Part shown: positions 1 to 6,452 of the stretch, piece by piece
Layout: every line of letters begins with the position of its first letter
Position numbering within the stretch: the stretch's first letter is position 1
Assembly: GCA_020848855.1 (NCBI GenBank)
Contig: JADLHH010000358.1
Location: forward strand, 1 to 15,917
Source: Anaerolineae bacterium
GTDB taxonomy: Bacteria; Chloroflexota; Anaerolineae; Aggregatilineales; Phototrophicaceae
Length of the DNA: 15,917 nt
Direction of reading: 5' to 3'
The notes under the pieces: model-generated
The model's input: only the letters and a program-made list of their open reading frames with translations
What the model was told of the DNA's origin: nothing
Database searches by the model: none
Position numbers and translations under genes: made by a program

Positions 1-96
1 GAGTTCGACGCCCTGCGCGAGCACCACCTGCGACATGACAACGAGCGATGCGACCAACATGGCGGCTAAGACGATGAATCGTGAGTAACGCGACAT
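1..96 (-). CDS. N-terminus of a secreted protein of unknown function (partial; C-terminus beyond left edge)
   Basis: Thirty-two codons are visible, from the ATG at 94-96 to the window edge, with no stop. The peptide starts with a short positively charged n-region (MSRYSR), continues with a long hydrophobic core (about residues 7-27) and ends with a plausible signal-peptidase site near VLA-QG at residues 25-29. This is a typical Sec signal peptide, so the product is probably exported or lipid-free secreted. A Shine-Dalgarno AGGAG (103-107) lies 6 nt before the ATG, which supports the start. The gene follows mobA on the same strand but is 156 bp away and has its own candidate promoter, so it is probably a separate unit. 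The mature part is not visible and the family cannot be named. Confidence 0.7.
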   Translation of the reverse strand, partial: MSRYSRFIVLAAMLVASLVVMSQVVLAQGVEL

Positions 97-102
97 CTGC
101 TA

Positions 103-107
103 CTCCT
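103..107 (-). promoter_or_regulatory. Ribosome binding site of the secreted-protein gene
   Basis: AGGAG on the minus strand, 6 nt upstream of the ATG at 94-96. This site is what identifies the short partial reading frame at the left edge as a real gene. Confidence 0.7.
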
Positions 108-122
108 TTCCGCTAATGCTCT

Positions 123-146
123 TTTGATACGACAATCCGAATCAAA
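123..146. repeat. Inverted repeat in the leader of the secreted-protein gene
   Basis: TTTGAT (123-128) and ATCAAA (141-146) are complementary arms separated by 12 nt. The repeat sits in the predicted untranslated leader between the promoter and the ribosome binding site. It could be a weak hairpin or a protein site. The half-sites resemble those of an FNR/CRP-type box, but the 12-nt spacing is wrong for FNR. Confidence 0.3.
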
Positions 147-168
147 GGGCGTAATGTATAGGCATATT

Positions 169-189
169 CCTTTCGTTATCGCCTTTCGT
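169..189. repeat. Direct repeat of CCTTTCGT, period 13 bp
   Basis: CCTTTCGT occurs at 169-176 and again at 182-189, just downstream of the predicted -10 box of the secreted-protein gene. Two same-orientation copies near the start of transcription could be a regulator site. The repeat is short enough to be chance. Confidence 0.3.
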
Positions 190-195
190 ATGCAA

Positions 196-223
196 ATTAT
201 AAACCGCGAGAAGATTCTCGCAA
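196..223 (-). promoter_or_regulatory. Candidate sigma70-type promoter for the secreted-protein gene
   Basis: On the minus strand, -35 TTGCGA (218-223; 4 of 6 to consensus) is followed after 16 bp by a perfect -10 TATAAT (196-201). Transcription would start near 189, giving a leader of about 93 nt before the ATG at 96. The spacer contains a palindrome, listed separately. The motif match is clear; activity is inferred. Confidence 0.5.
206..221. promoter_or_regulatory. 16-bp inverted repeat between -35 and -10 (operator or weak terminator)
   Basis: GCGAGAA (206-212) and TTCTCGC (215-221) form perfect 7-bp arms around a 2-nt centre. The repeat lies in the spacer of the candidate promoter, where a repressor or a MerR-type activator would bind. 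It is also about 30 nt past the mobA stop, so it could act as a weak terminator for the upstream operon, although no clean T-tract follows it. Confidence 0.4.
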
Positions 224-252
224 GCAACTTGTCTATACCAATTTGTGAAAAA

Positions 253-882
253 TCAGTCTGGTGAGGCGTTTGAGCGACGCTGTGCCTGATTCAGGTGATC
301 TGGCGTATTCAGGTTGACGAAGGAGCGAAGTTCGGGATCGAGCGTGCGCACCTGGGCATCGTCGAGGTAGCGCGCATTCAGGTGCGCGAACAGGTCGCCC
401 AGACGAAGTTGATTTCGGTCGATCTGCTGCTGGATTACGTCCAGACAACTGCGGCTGTAGACGGCGTGCAGCCCTTCGATCTGCCCGGAGATGCGGGGCG
501 CGACCGCCTGATACCTGTCGCGCAGGTCAACGAGGTGCTGGAGCAGGGTAGGATTGACGAAAGGCATGTCACAGGCGACGCATACGGCATAGGGGGTGGG
601 GCAGTGGTGCAGCGCCGTGTACAGCCCGCCCAGCGCGCCCAAATCGGGGATGATGTCGCGAAAGGATGGAATGTTGAACTGGGTGTATTTGTCCGGCGCG
701 TTGGTGATCAACATGAGCCGGGTGTTCAGGGCAGAGACGCGCTCGATGACGTGCTGGATCAAAGGCTTGCCGTCGAGCAGGACGAAGCTCTTGTCCGTCC
801 CCATGCGCCGCGAGCGCCCGCCCGCGAGGATGACGGCGGTCACCGCATTGGCATCATCCGGGGAAGCGGAGTCAGTGGTCAT
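253..882 (-). CDS. mobA: Molybdenum cofactor guanylyltransferase MobA
   Basis: This 209-residue protein transfers GMP from GTP to Mo-molybdopterin, giving the guanine dinucleotide cofactor (MGD) used by DMSO-reductase-family enzymes; it acts in the cytoplasm. The N-terminal nucleotide-binding signature is clear: VILAGGRSRRMGTDK (residues 18-31) with the glycine-rich loop and the lysine, followed by a LGALGGLYTAL segment (81-91) and CDMPF (104-108), whose Asp105 fits the metal-binding aspartate of the family. The frame stays open upstream to 1119, but that part is low-complexity shadow of the chaperone gene. The ATG at 880-882 overlaps the chaperone stop as ATGA, which is typical of translational coupling. 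As the last gene of the dms operon it would supply cofactor for DmsA. Family assignment is firm. Confidence 0.93.
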   Translation of the reverse strand: MTTDSASPDDANAVTAVILAGGRSRRMGTDKSFVLLDGKPLIQHVIERVSALNTRLMLITNAPDKYTQFNIPSFRDIIPDLGALGGLYTALHHCPTPYAVCVACDMPFVNPTLLQHLVDLRDRYQAVAPRISGQIEGLHAVYSRSCLDVIQQQIDRNQLRLGDLFAHLNARYLDDAQVRTLDPELRSFVNLNTPDHLNQAQRRSNASPD

Positions 883-1550
883 GAGCCGGTGGCGAGCAGT
901 ATAGGACAGCCGAGCTGGTCGCGGGTATGCGCCAGACAGCCGAGCGCCAGATGCGCCGCTCCGCGATAAAACGGCGTTCTGGCATTGGCAATCATGGCTT
1001 GCATGAAGGCTGGCGTCCAGACGAGCAGGTGATCGTCCAGAAAAGCGCGCAGTTCCTGTAGTACGCGGTTCAGCGCTTCGGGCTGTTCCTGACCTAGCGC
1101 CGCCAGCCCCAGCCGGCACAAATGCGTCACGAAGCGGAATTCCAGCCCGATGTGATCATCCGGCTCGATTTGTAGTTTGGGGATTGGCATTCCGAACTGC
1201 TGGTAATGGCGGCGCACATCGAGCGTGGTACGGTCAAACAGGAGGTGTTCCGGGCTGCGGTAGACCGATTCCCAGGGCGGCGCGAGCAGGTGATCCGGTC
1301 CGACGAACAGGCGGGCGTAATCCGCCTTCAGCGCGTCGAACTGCTCGTCGTGCCACGCAGCACAGCAGCCGCGAAGCATCGAAAGCCCGGTCGCCATTTC
1401 CGGCTCGGCTGAATCCAGTGTCCAGCAGGAGAACAGGTCGTCTTCAGTTAGCACGTGGATGAAATCCAGTGTGGGCGGCTGGTAAAACAGCTTGCTCAGA
1501 AAATCATACGCGAGATAATGGGCAACCAGAAACGCGGCGTCGTAAGCCAT
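879..1550 (-). CDS. TorD/DmsD-family molybdoenzyme assembly chaperone
   Basis: The product is a 223-residue, mainly helical cytoplasmic protein of the TorD/DmsD/NarJ family. Members bind the Tat leader of their molybdoenzyme, and often the apo-enzyme, until cofactor is inserted. The diagnostic parts are PWESVYRSP (residues 92-100) and, after a short linker, EPDDHIGLEFRF (129-140); both match the conserved core of the family, and the length is usual. The start ATG is preceded by a purine-rich AGGAAAGGG about 10 nt upstream. The gene lies 109 bp after dmsC, with a strong hairpin in the gap, and overlaps mobA by 4 nt. The Tat leader of DmsA upstream is the expected client. The exact subfamily (DmsD or TorD) cannot be decided from sequence alone. 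Confidence 0.88.
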   Translation of the reverse strand: MAYDAAFLVAHYLAYDFLSKLFYQPPTLDFIHVLTEDDLFSCWTLDSAEPEMATGLSMLRGCCAAWHDEQFDALKADYARLFVGPDHLLAPPWESVYRSPEHLLFDRTTLDVRRHYQQFGMPIPKLQIEPDDHIGLEFRFVTHLCRLGLAALGQEQPEALNRVLQELRAFLDDHLLVWTPAFMQAMIANARTPFYRGAAHLALGCLAHTRDQLGCPILLATGS

Positions 1551-1579
1551 TCCGATGCATTCCCTTTCCTGACAAGATA

Positions 1580-1601
1580 CGGGAGGGTGTTACCCCTCCC
1601 G
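1580..1601 (-). terminator. Strong stem-loop between dmsC and the chaperone gene
   Basis: CGGGAGGG (1580-1587) pairs perfectly with CCCTCCCG (1594-1601) around a 6-nt loop, giving an 8-bp, mostly GC stem. It lies about 60 nt after the dmsC stop and about 30 nt before the chaperone start. On the minus strand the stem is followed by TATCTTGT, not a continuous U-run, so it is more likely a partial terminator or mRNA-stabilising element that sets dmsABC expression above chaperone/mobA than a full stop. Structure is seen; role is inferred. Confidence 0.5.
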
Positions 1602-1659
1602 CACCCAACTCTATTGTATTGTGTAAGGCAGCAAGGCGCTGGTGCTGTTCGTCCCGTTT

Positions 1660-2583
1660 CTACAAGCCGATCTTTACCATCGAACTGTAGAACAGGTAGC
1701 GTCCCAATACCTCCGAAACCAGAACGAGGACAAACGCGACGTACGCGATGTTGCCAACTATGCGCAGCTTGCTCTCGCTCGACGCATTCTGGTAGACGAA
1801 GACCGATAGCAGCCCTGCGCCGACGAACAACAGGATCAACCGCACGGTGAGGATGATGCTGCTGCTTTCGGACAGCGACGCGACGCTGGCTTGGGCGGCG
1901 GGCGATGCCGTGCTGGAAAGCTGCGTCAGGTACAGCGGGACGACCAGAAACTGCAGACCCAGCAGCCCGATGGAGATCAGCGTGATCCAGCGCAGAGAGG
2001 TCGCCAGCATCATATACTGGACGTTGTGCGGGTCCCTGTTGTTCCGCCGCAGATACCAGAAGTTGGCGATAAACGCCGCGCCCATTGCCATCGCGCCGAG
2101 CAGGAACGCTGTGAGATAGAACGTCACTGGTGTCGCGAGTGTATCCCACGCCGGGACGGTCGCAAGCTGGTAGATCATCGACATGGCGAACACCAGCACC
2201 AGCCCAATGGCGGCGACCACCAGCGCGACCACGTTGCGAACGCTTGCCGTACTGATTTTGCGCCACTGCATGAAGGCGAAGACCGCGCCCCCAACGGCGA
2301 ATACCAGCGAAAGGGCGATTTCACGACTGAGCCACGACGTGCCAATATTGGCGATTGCTCGCGGCGCGTTGAGCGGATTACCGACGTGGAACAGCGTCAC
2401 GATGAGCGCGAACACCACGACCGGACCGATTGCCAGCAGCGCGCGGTCGCTCAGCTTGTCGGCTTCGTCAATGCCGTTGCGGCGGGCGGCGAAGAAGTGC
2501 GCGCCGCCCAGGACGACGAACGAACCGACCGCCATCTGCATGACGACGGTGAATACGATTAATGCCCATTCATGCGGGTTCAT
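1660..2583 (-). CDS. dmsC: DMSO reductase-type membrane anchor subunit DmsC
   Basis: This 307-residue integral membrane protein has about eight predicted helices. It matches the DmsC anchor family, which oxidises menaquinol and passes electrons to the DmsB iron-sulfur chain. Hallmarks are the MNPHEWALI start, LFHVGNPLNAP near residues 64-74 (His66 corresponds to the family's quinol-site histidine), the SWLSREI segment (83-89) and SEVLGRYLFY (290-299) near the end. A TTG two codons upstream at 2587-2589 is possible, but the GGAGGAG site leaves only 2 nt to it and 8 nt to this ATG, so the ATG is preferred. The gene starts 2 nt after dmsB stops, so the two are almost certainly co-translated. Confidence 0.9.
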   Translation of the reverse strand: MNPHEWALIVFTVVMQMAVGSFVVLGGAHFFAARRNGIDEADKLSDRALLAIGPVVVFALIVTLFHVGNPLNAPRAIANIGTSWLSREIALSLVFAVGGAVFAFMQWRKISTASVRNVVALVVAAIGLVLVFAMSMIYQLATVPAWDTLATPVTFYLTAFLLGAMAMGAAFIANFWYLRRNNRDPHNVQYMMLATSLRWITLISIGLLGLQFLVVPLYLTQLSSTASPAAQASVASLSESSSIILTVRLILLFVGAGLLSVFVYQNASSESKLRIVGNIAYVAFVLVLVSEVLGRYLFYSSMVKIGL

Positions 2584-2585
2584 CG

Positions 2586-3200
2586 TCAAATCTCCTCCGG
2601 GTTGGCGAGAATGCCAGCACCGACTGGAGCCGAATGTCGATGCGGAGTGATCACCAGCGAAGGATCGGTGATGCTGGCGGTCGGCAGCGGCGAAACCTCA
2701 TGAACGCTGCCGTACTTGGCTTCCAGTTCTTCGCGCTCGCCGAATTCCAGCGCCCGCGACGGGCAGGCTGCCACACATGCCGGGGATTCGCCCGCATCGA
2801 CCGCATCGTAGCAGAAATTGCATTTGGTCATCACGCCGCGCTCGGAGTCGAACTGCGGCGCGCCGTAGGGGCACGACCATTCACAGTAACGGCAGCCGAT
2901 GCACAGGTCGTAATCGACCATGACGATGCCGTCTTCGCGCCGGTGCATCGCCTGTGTCGGGCAGACTTCGACGCACGACGGGCTGGCGCAGTGGTTGCAC
3001 GCGACCGACACATAGTAGCCTACGACCGTCTGGGTAAACGTTCCATCCGGGCTGATCGTCCATTCGCCGCCGCTGTATTCGGCGACGCGCCGCCAGGTCA
3101 CACCGACGCTCAGATCCCATTTATCTTTGCAGGCGACCTGACAAGCCTTGCAGCCAGTACACTGATTCGAGTTGAAGTGGAATGCGTATTGTTTAGCCAT
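2586..3200 (-). CDS. dmsB: DMSO reductase-type iron-sulfur subunit DmsB
   Basis: This 204-residue electron-transfer subunit has sixteen cysteines in four groups: 14/17/20/24, 68/71/76/80, 100/103/106/110 and 127/130/142/146. They are spaced as in the four [4Fe-4S] clusters of DmsB-type proteins, for example CTGCKACQVAC and CIGCRYCEWSCPYG. No signal peptide is visible, as expected for a subunit carried out with DmsA by the Tat system. The length agrees with the family. The ATG has an AGGAG 8 nt upstream, lying at the very end of the 11-nt gap after dmsA. It links the catalytic subunit to the DmsC quinol oxidase. Confidence 0.94.
   Translation of the reverse strand: MAKQYAFHFNSNQCTGCKACQVACKDKWDLSVGVTWRRVAEYSGGEWTISPDGTFTQTVVGYYVSVACNHCASPSCVEVCPTQAMHRREDGIVMVDYDLCIGCRYCEWSCPYGAPQFDSERGVMTKCNFCYDAVDAGESPACVAACPSRALEFGEREELEAKYGSVHEVSPLPTASITDPSLVITPHRHSAPVGAGILANPEEI
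2592..2598 (-). promoter_or_regulatory. Ribosome binding site that decides the dmsC start
   Basis: GGAGGAG lies inside the last codons of dmsB. It is 8 nt from the ATG at 2581-2583 but only 2 nt from the in-frame TTG at 2587-2589. The spacing selects the ATG and gives the protein the conserved MNPHEW beginning. Confidence 0.75.
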
Positions 3201-3211
3201 GATTGACGCTC

Positions 3212-5644
3212 CTACGCTTTCTCGATCTCGACCAGGTTGGTGTGCTGCGGGTTGCCTTTAGCCAGCGGTGAAGGGCGGTAGGCGGTCAAGATGTTGACGC
3301 ATCCGTTTTGGTCGATACCCTCGCTGTCCGGTGTGTACCACGCGCCCTGCGGCAGCGAAACGACACCAGGCATGATGCGGTTGGTGACTTTCGCCGGGAC
3401 ATGTGTCCTGCCACGATCATTGAAGACGTAAACCATATCGCCGTGCTGAATACCGCGCGCTTCGGCGTCGACCGGGTTGATCCAGATTTCCTGCGGCGCA
3501 GCTTCAATCGTCCAGGGCACGTTGCCGTAGGTGGAGTGCGTGCGCTGCTTGTAGTGGTGTCCAATGAGCTGGAGCGGGTATTTCTCGCGCAGCGGGTCGG
3601 AGACGCCTTCCCACGTTGGGGCGTAGATCGGCAGACCGCTGATCACGTCACCTTCAGGGAGCGTCCACGTCTGGCTGATGTCGTGCAGGGCAGCCGAGAA
3701 GATTTCGATCTTGCCCGACGGCGTCTTGAGCGGATTCGCCGCCGGGTCGGTGCGGAAGGCTTCGAAGGCGACCGACGGCGCGCCCGGATTCGTGACCTTG
3801 TAGATACCCATTTGCCGGAAAGTCTCGAAATCGGGGAAGTTCTCATTGTTCTTCCGGGTTTCTTCGACCGCGAAGCGCAGCCAGCCCTCGACCGTGCGAC
3901 CCTCGGTGAACTGCTCCTCGACACCCAGCCGCTTGGCGATTTCCACGCACATATCGTAAACGTGCATGGTCTCGAACATCGGCTCAATCGCCGGTTCGGT
4001 GAAGATGGCATAGCCCATGTTGCTCGAATCGCCGTTGGTGGTGATGTCGAGCTTCTCGAAGTTGGTGGTATCGGGCAGCAGAATATCGGCGAACCTGGCG
4101 CTCGGCGTCATGTGGTTCTCGATGACGACGATCATTTCGCAAAGCGACTCGTCTTCGAGGATTTTGCGCGTCTCGTTGACGGCAGAGTGCTGGTTGATCA
4201 GGCAGTTACCCCCATAATTCCACATAAATTTGAGTGGCACACCGAGTTTGTCCTTGCCTTGCACACCGTCTGCCAGGGCGGTCATTTCCGCTCCCCGTGT
4301 GATGGCGGCGGGCCAGGTAAAGACCGAAATCGACGTTTTGACCGGGTTTTCCAGCGTCGGGAAGGCTACCACACTGATTTTGTACGAGCCAGGAGCACCT
4401 GCGCCCGTGCCGCCGCCGTGAATGCCGACGTTACCCGTCAGAATTGCCAGCATAGCGATAGAGCGAGCGTTTTCCTCGCCGTTTGCTTGCCGCTGTGAGC
4501 CAAGCCCCTGCACGACCATGCAGGGCTTCGACAGCGCGATTTCACGCGCCAGTTGGATGATCTTGGCTGCGGGGATACCTGTGATCGGGGCTGCCCATTC
4601 AGGCGTCTTGGGCGTCGTGTCTGCGCCTGTGCCCAGGATGTAGTCCTTGTAGCTGTCCTGATCCTCGTAGCCTTCCGGCATGTGCTCCTTGTCGAAGCCG
4701 ACGGTATAGGTATCGAGGAATTCCTGGTCGTGCAGGTTCTCGCTGATGATCACATAAGCCAACGCGCTGACCAGGGCGGCATCCGTGCCGGGGCGAATCG
4801 GAATCCACTCGTCGGCAGCGGTCACGGCTGTGTCGTTATAGCGTGGGTCAATCATGATCAGCTTTGCGTTGCCGAGATTTTTGTAGTGCTGAAGGCTGTA
4901 GATCATCCCGCCGCCGCTCATGCGGGTTTCGGCAGGATTATAGCCGAAGAAGACGATCAGCTTGCTGTTGACGATGTCTTCGACGCTGTTATTGGACGAA
5001 CCCGCATAGGTGTACGGCATCGCTTTGGAAACCTGGGCGGAGCTGTAGGTTCCGTATTGATTGAGAAAACCACCGTAGCAGTTCATCAGACGGGCAATCG
5101 GGCTTGAGCCGGGGGGCCACGACTTGGCAACCATGCCGCCGAGCGCACCGGTGGCGTAGTTGATGTAGACCGCCTCGTTGCCGTACTGCTCGACCACTTC
5201 CTGGAGCTTGGTAGCAATGGTGTCGAAGGCTTCTTCCCATGTGATCTGCTCGAATTCGCCCGCGCCGCGCTTGCCGACGCGCTTCATCGGGTACTTGAGT
5301 CGGTCGGGGTTGTAGATGCGTTGGCGGACGGAGCGCCCACGCACACAGGCGCGTACCTGATGATTGCCGAATTCGTCCGTACCGGTGTTGTCGGTTTCAA
5401 CACGGACAACCGTGCCGTCCTTGACATGCAGCCGTACCGGGCAGCGGCTGCCACAGTTCACCATGCACGCGCTCCAGACGATTTTGTCGGCGGTGGGCGG
5501 CAGGTCACGAGTCGCCTGGGCAAGTTCCAGCCCGCTCGCAACCAGCGCGGCACTTCCGCCGAGTGCCGCGCTCCACTTCACGAAGCTGCGGCGCGTCAGC
5601 ACGGTGTTGGTGACAAGCTCCTGGATAAAGTCGTTGTCACGCAT
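3212..5644 (-). CDS. dmsA: DMSO reductase-family molybdopterin catalytic subunit DmsA (Tat-exported)
   Basis: The 810-residue product is a bis-MGD molybdoenzyme that reduces a terminal electron acceptor outside the cytoplasmic membrane, likely DMSO or a related S- or N-oxide. A Tat leader is plain: TRRSFVK (residues 17-23), a hydrophobic stretch, and a likely cut after LAQA (residue 44). Cys60, Cys64, Cys68 and Cys100 (CMVNCGSRC ... RAC) fit the FS0 iron-sulfur cluster site. YGTYSSAQ (198-204) matches the segment holding the molybdenum-ligand serine of DmsA (here probably Ser201), not the cysteine of Nap/Fdh or the aspartate of NarG. The C-terminal half carries the dinucleotide-binding domain (HHYKQRTHS, GDMVYVFNDRG). 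A GGGAGG site lies 9 nt before the ATG. Family is secure; the true substrate is not proven. Confidence 0.93.
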   Translation of the reverse strand: MRDNDFIQELVTNTVLTRRSFVKWSAALGGSAALVASGLELAQATRDLPPTADKIVWSACMVNCGSRCPVRLHVKDGTVVRVETDNTGTDEFGNHQVRACVRGRSVRQRIYNPDRLKYPMKRVGKRGAGEFEQITWEEAFDTIATKLQEVVEQYGNEAVYINYATGALGGMVAKSWPPGSSPIARLMNCYGGFLNQYGTYSSAQVSKAMPYTYAGSSNNSVEDIVNSKLIVFFGYNPAETRMSGGGMIYSLQHYKNLGNAKLIMIDPRYNDTAVTAADEWIPIRPGTDAALVSALAYVIISENLHDQEFLDTYTVGFDKEHMPEGYEDQDSYKDYILGTGADTTPKTPEWAAPITGIPAAKIIQLAREIALSKPCMVVQGLGSQRQANGEENARSIAMLAILTGNVGIHGGGTGAGAPGSYKISVVAFPTLENPVKTSISVFTWPAAITRGAEMTALADGVQGKDKLGVPLKFMWNYGGNCLINQHSAVNETRKILEDESLCEMIVVIENHMTPSARFADILLPDTTNFEKLDITTNGDSSNMGYAIFTEPAIEPMFETMHVYDMCVEIAKRLGVEEQFTEGRTVEGWLRFAVEETRKNNENFPDFETFRQMGIYKVTNPGAPSVAFEAFRTDPAANPLKTPSGKIEIFSAALHDISQTWTLPEGDVISGLPIYAPTWEGVSDPLREKYPLQLIGHHYKQRTHSTYGNVPWTIEAAPQEIWINPVDAEARGIQHGDMVYVFNDRGRTHVPAKVTNRIMPGVVSLPQGAWYTPDSEGIDQNGCVNILTAYRPSPLAKGNPQHTNLVEIEKA

Positions 5645-5679
5645 AGACCAATTCCTCCCTGATTCACTCAGGCGAACAC

Positions 5680-5704
5680 GCTGGCAATGATGACTCGTGC
5701 CAGC
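5680..5704 (-). promoter_or_regulatory. Hairpin in the probable dmsA leader
   Basis: GCTGGCA (5680-5686) is complementary to TGCCAGC (5698-5704) across an 11-nt loop, 36-60 nt upstream of the dmsA start. It could be a leader-RNA structure or a dyad bound by a regulator. No riboswitch consensus that I know fits it; a Moco-type riboswitch would be far longer. Confidence 0.4.
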
Positions 5705-5722
5705 ATTACGCTTAGCCTACAT

Positions 5723-5747
5723 CGTGCGCGTACGCGCGCGCATACAC
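5723..5747. other. 25-bp alternating pyrimidine-purine tract (Z-DNA-prone) with a 12-bp palindrome
   Basis: Every base from 5723 to 5747 alternates pyrimidine and purine, mostly as CG and TG/CA steps. It includes the perfect palindrome GCGCGTACGCGC at 5726-5737. Such tracts are known to adopt left-handed Z-DNA under negative supercoiling. It sits about 80-100 bp upstream of dmsA. The pattern is seen directly; any regulatory effect is inference. Confidence 0.55.
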
Positions 5748-5762
5748 CAAGTGGATAGTTCT

Positions 5763-5782
5763 TATCACCCGAACGGGTGATA
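5763..5782. promoter_or_regulatory. 9-2-9 inverted repeat between regulator gene and dmsA: candidate response-regulator site or terminator
   Basis: TATCACCCG (5763-5771) and CGGGTGATA (5774-5782) are perfect 9-bp arms around AA. The inner 7-2-7 layout is the one used by NarL-type regulators, whose heptamers face each other across 2 bp and also contain a C-rich core. The dyad begins 1 bp past the stop of the LuxR/NarL-type regulator gene and lies about 120 bp upstream of dmsA. As RNA it would also form a hairpin at the end of the kinase-regulator transcript, but no T-run follows on the minus strand. An operator reading is slightly favoured. Confidence 0.5.
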
Positions 5783-5783
5783 T

Positions 5784-6449
5784 TCAGCGAGCGAGGTCTC
5801 CGGGCGCGATACCGCAGCGCACTGCGTAGGCGGCTGCCTGCGTCCGGTTCTCCAGCGACAGCTTATCCAGAATGTTCCGCAGGTGGACTTTCACCGTGTT
5901 GATCGAAATGACCAGATGCTGGGCGATATCGTGATTGCTTTCGCCCTGTGCCACCAGCCGCAGCACTTCGATTTCGCGTTCGGTGAGCGCATCGCAGATA
6001 TCGGGGGCGTCGTTGCGGGGCGGTTGGGCGATGTATTTGAGTAAGCGCGCGCCCATCGTCCGGCTGATCACCGCTTCGCCGCGCTCCAAGCCGCTCAGCA
6101 GCTCGAACAAATCGTCGGCGTCCAGGTCTTTGAGCAGATAGCCGGCAGCACCCAAGTGCACCGCCTGGTACAGATGCTCGTCGGCTTCCGACGACGTGAG
6201 CATGACCACCGCCGTCTGCGGGAACTTCTGGCGGATGCAGGCGGTCGCTTCCAGCCCATCGCCATCTGCCATGAATATATCCATCAGGACGACATCCGGG
6301 CGCAGTTCGTCTGTCATGCGGATGGCTTCGCGCCCGGACGCCGCCTCGCCCACGACTGTCACCATGTCCTTACGTGTCTTCATCAGTCCGATCAAGCCCT
6401 GTCTGAACAGGCGATGATCGTCGGCAACGAGTACTCTCAACGGCAGCAT
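5784..6449 (-). CDS. NarL/LuxR-family response regulator
   Basis: This 221-residue DNA-binding regulator has an N-terminal receiver domain (about 4-120) with the acidic pair Asp10/Asp11, phospho-acceptor Asp57 (VVLMDIFM), Thr85 and Lys107. It ends in a LuxR-type helix-turn-helix (about 150-215): LTEREIEVLRLVAQGESN, then INTVKVHLRNILDKL. All key receiver residues are present, so it should be phosphorylatable. The start has GGGAGG 7 nt upstream, lying across the end of the kinase gene, and only 3 nt separate the two genes, so the kinase is its partner. dmsA follows in the same direction, making it the likely activator of the dms operon. The name narL is not given because the signal is unknown. 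Confidence 0.92.
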   Translation of the reverse strand: MLPLRVLVADDHRLFRQGLIGLMKTRKDMVTVVGEAASGREAIRMTDELRPDVVLMDIFMADGDGLEATACIRQKFPQTAVVMLTSSEADEHLYQAVHLGAAGYLLKDLDADDLFELLSGLERGEAVISRTMGARLLKYIAQPPRNDAPDICDALTEREIEVLRLVAQGESNHDIAQHLVISINTVKVHLRNILDKLSLENRTQAAAYAVRCGIAPGDLAR

Positions 6450-6452
6450 GAA

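Noticed and set aside
883..1119. Open frame extending mobA upstream by 79 codons (possible fusion)
   Set aside because: The extra residues are Ala/Arg/Ser-rich, resemble no domain, and overlap the conserved end of the chaperone gene. The ATG at 880-882 with its ATGA overlap is the natural start.
2584..2589. TTG start for dmsC two codons upstream
   Set aside because: It lies only 2 nt from the GGAGGAG site. The ATG at 2581-2583 has proper spacing and the conserved MNPHEW start.
3308..4498. 396-codon open frame on the plus strand, antisense to dmsA
   Set aside because: It has shadow-type composition and no family resemblance, and it lies fully within the well-conserved dmsA gene.
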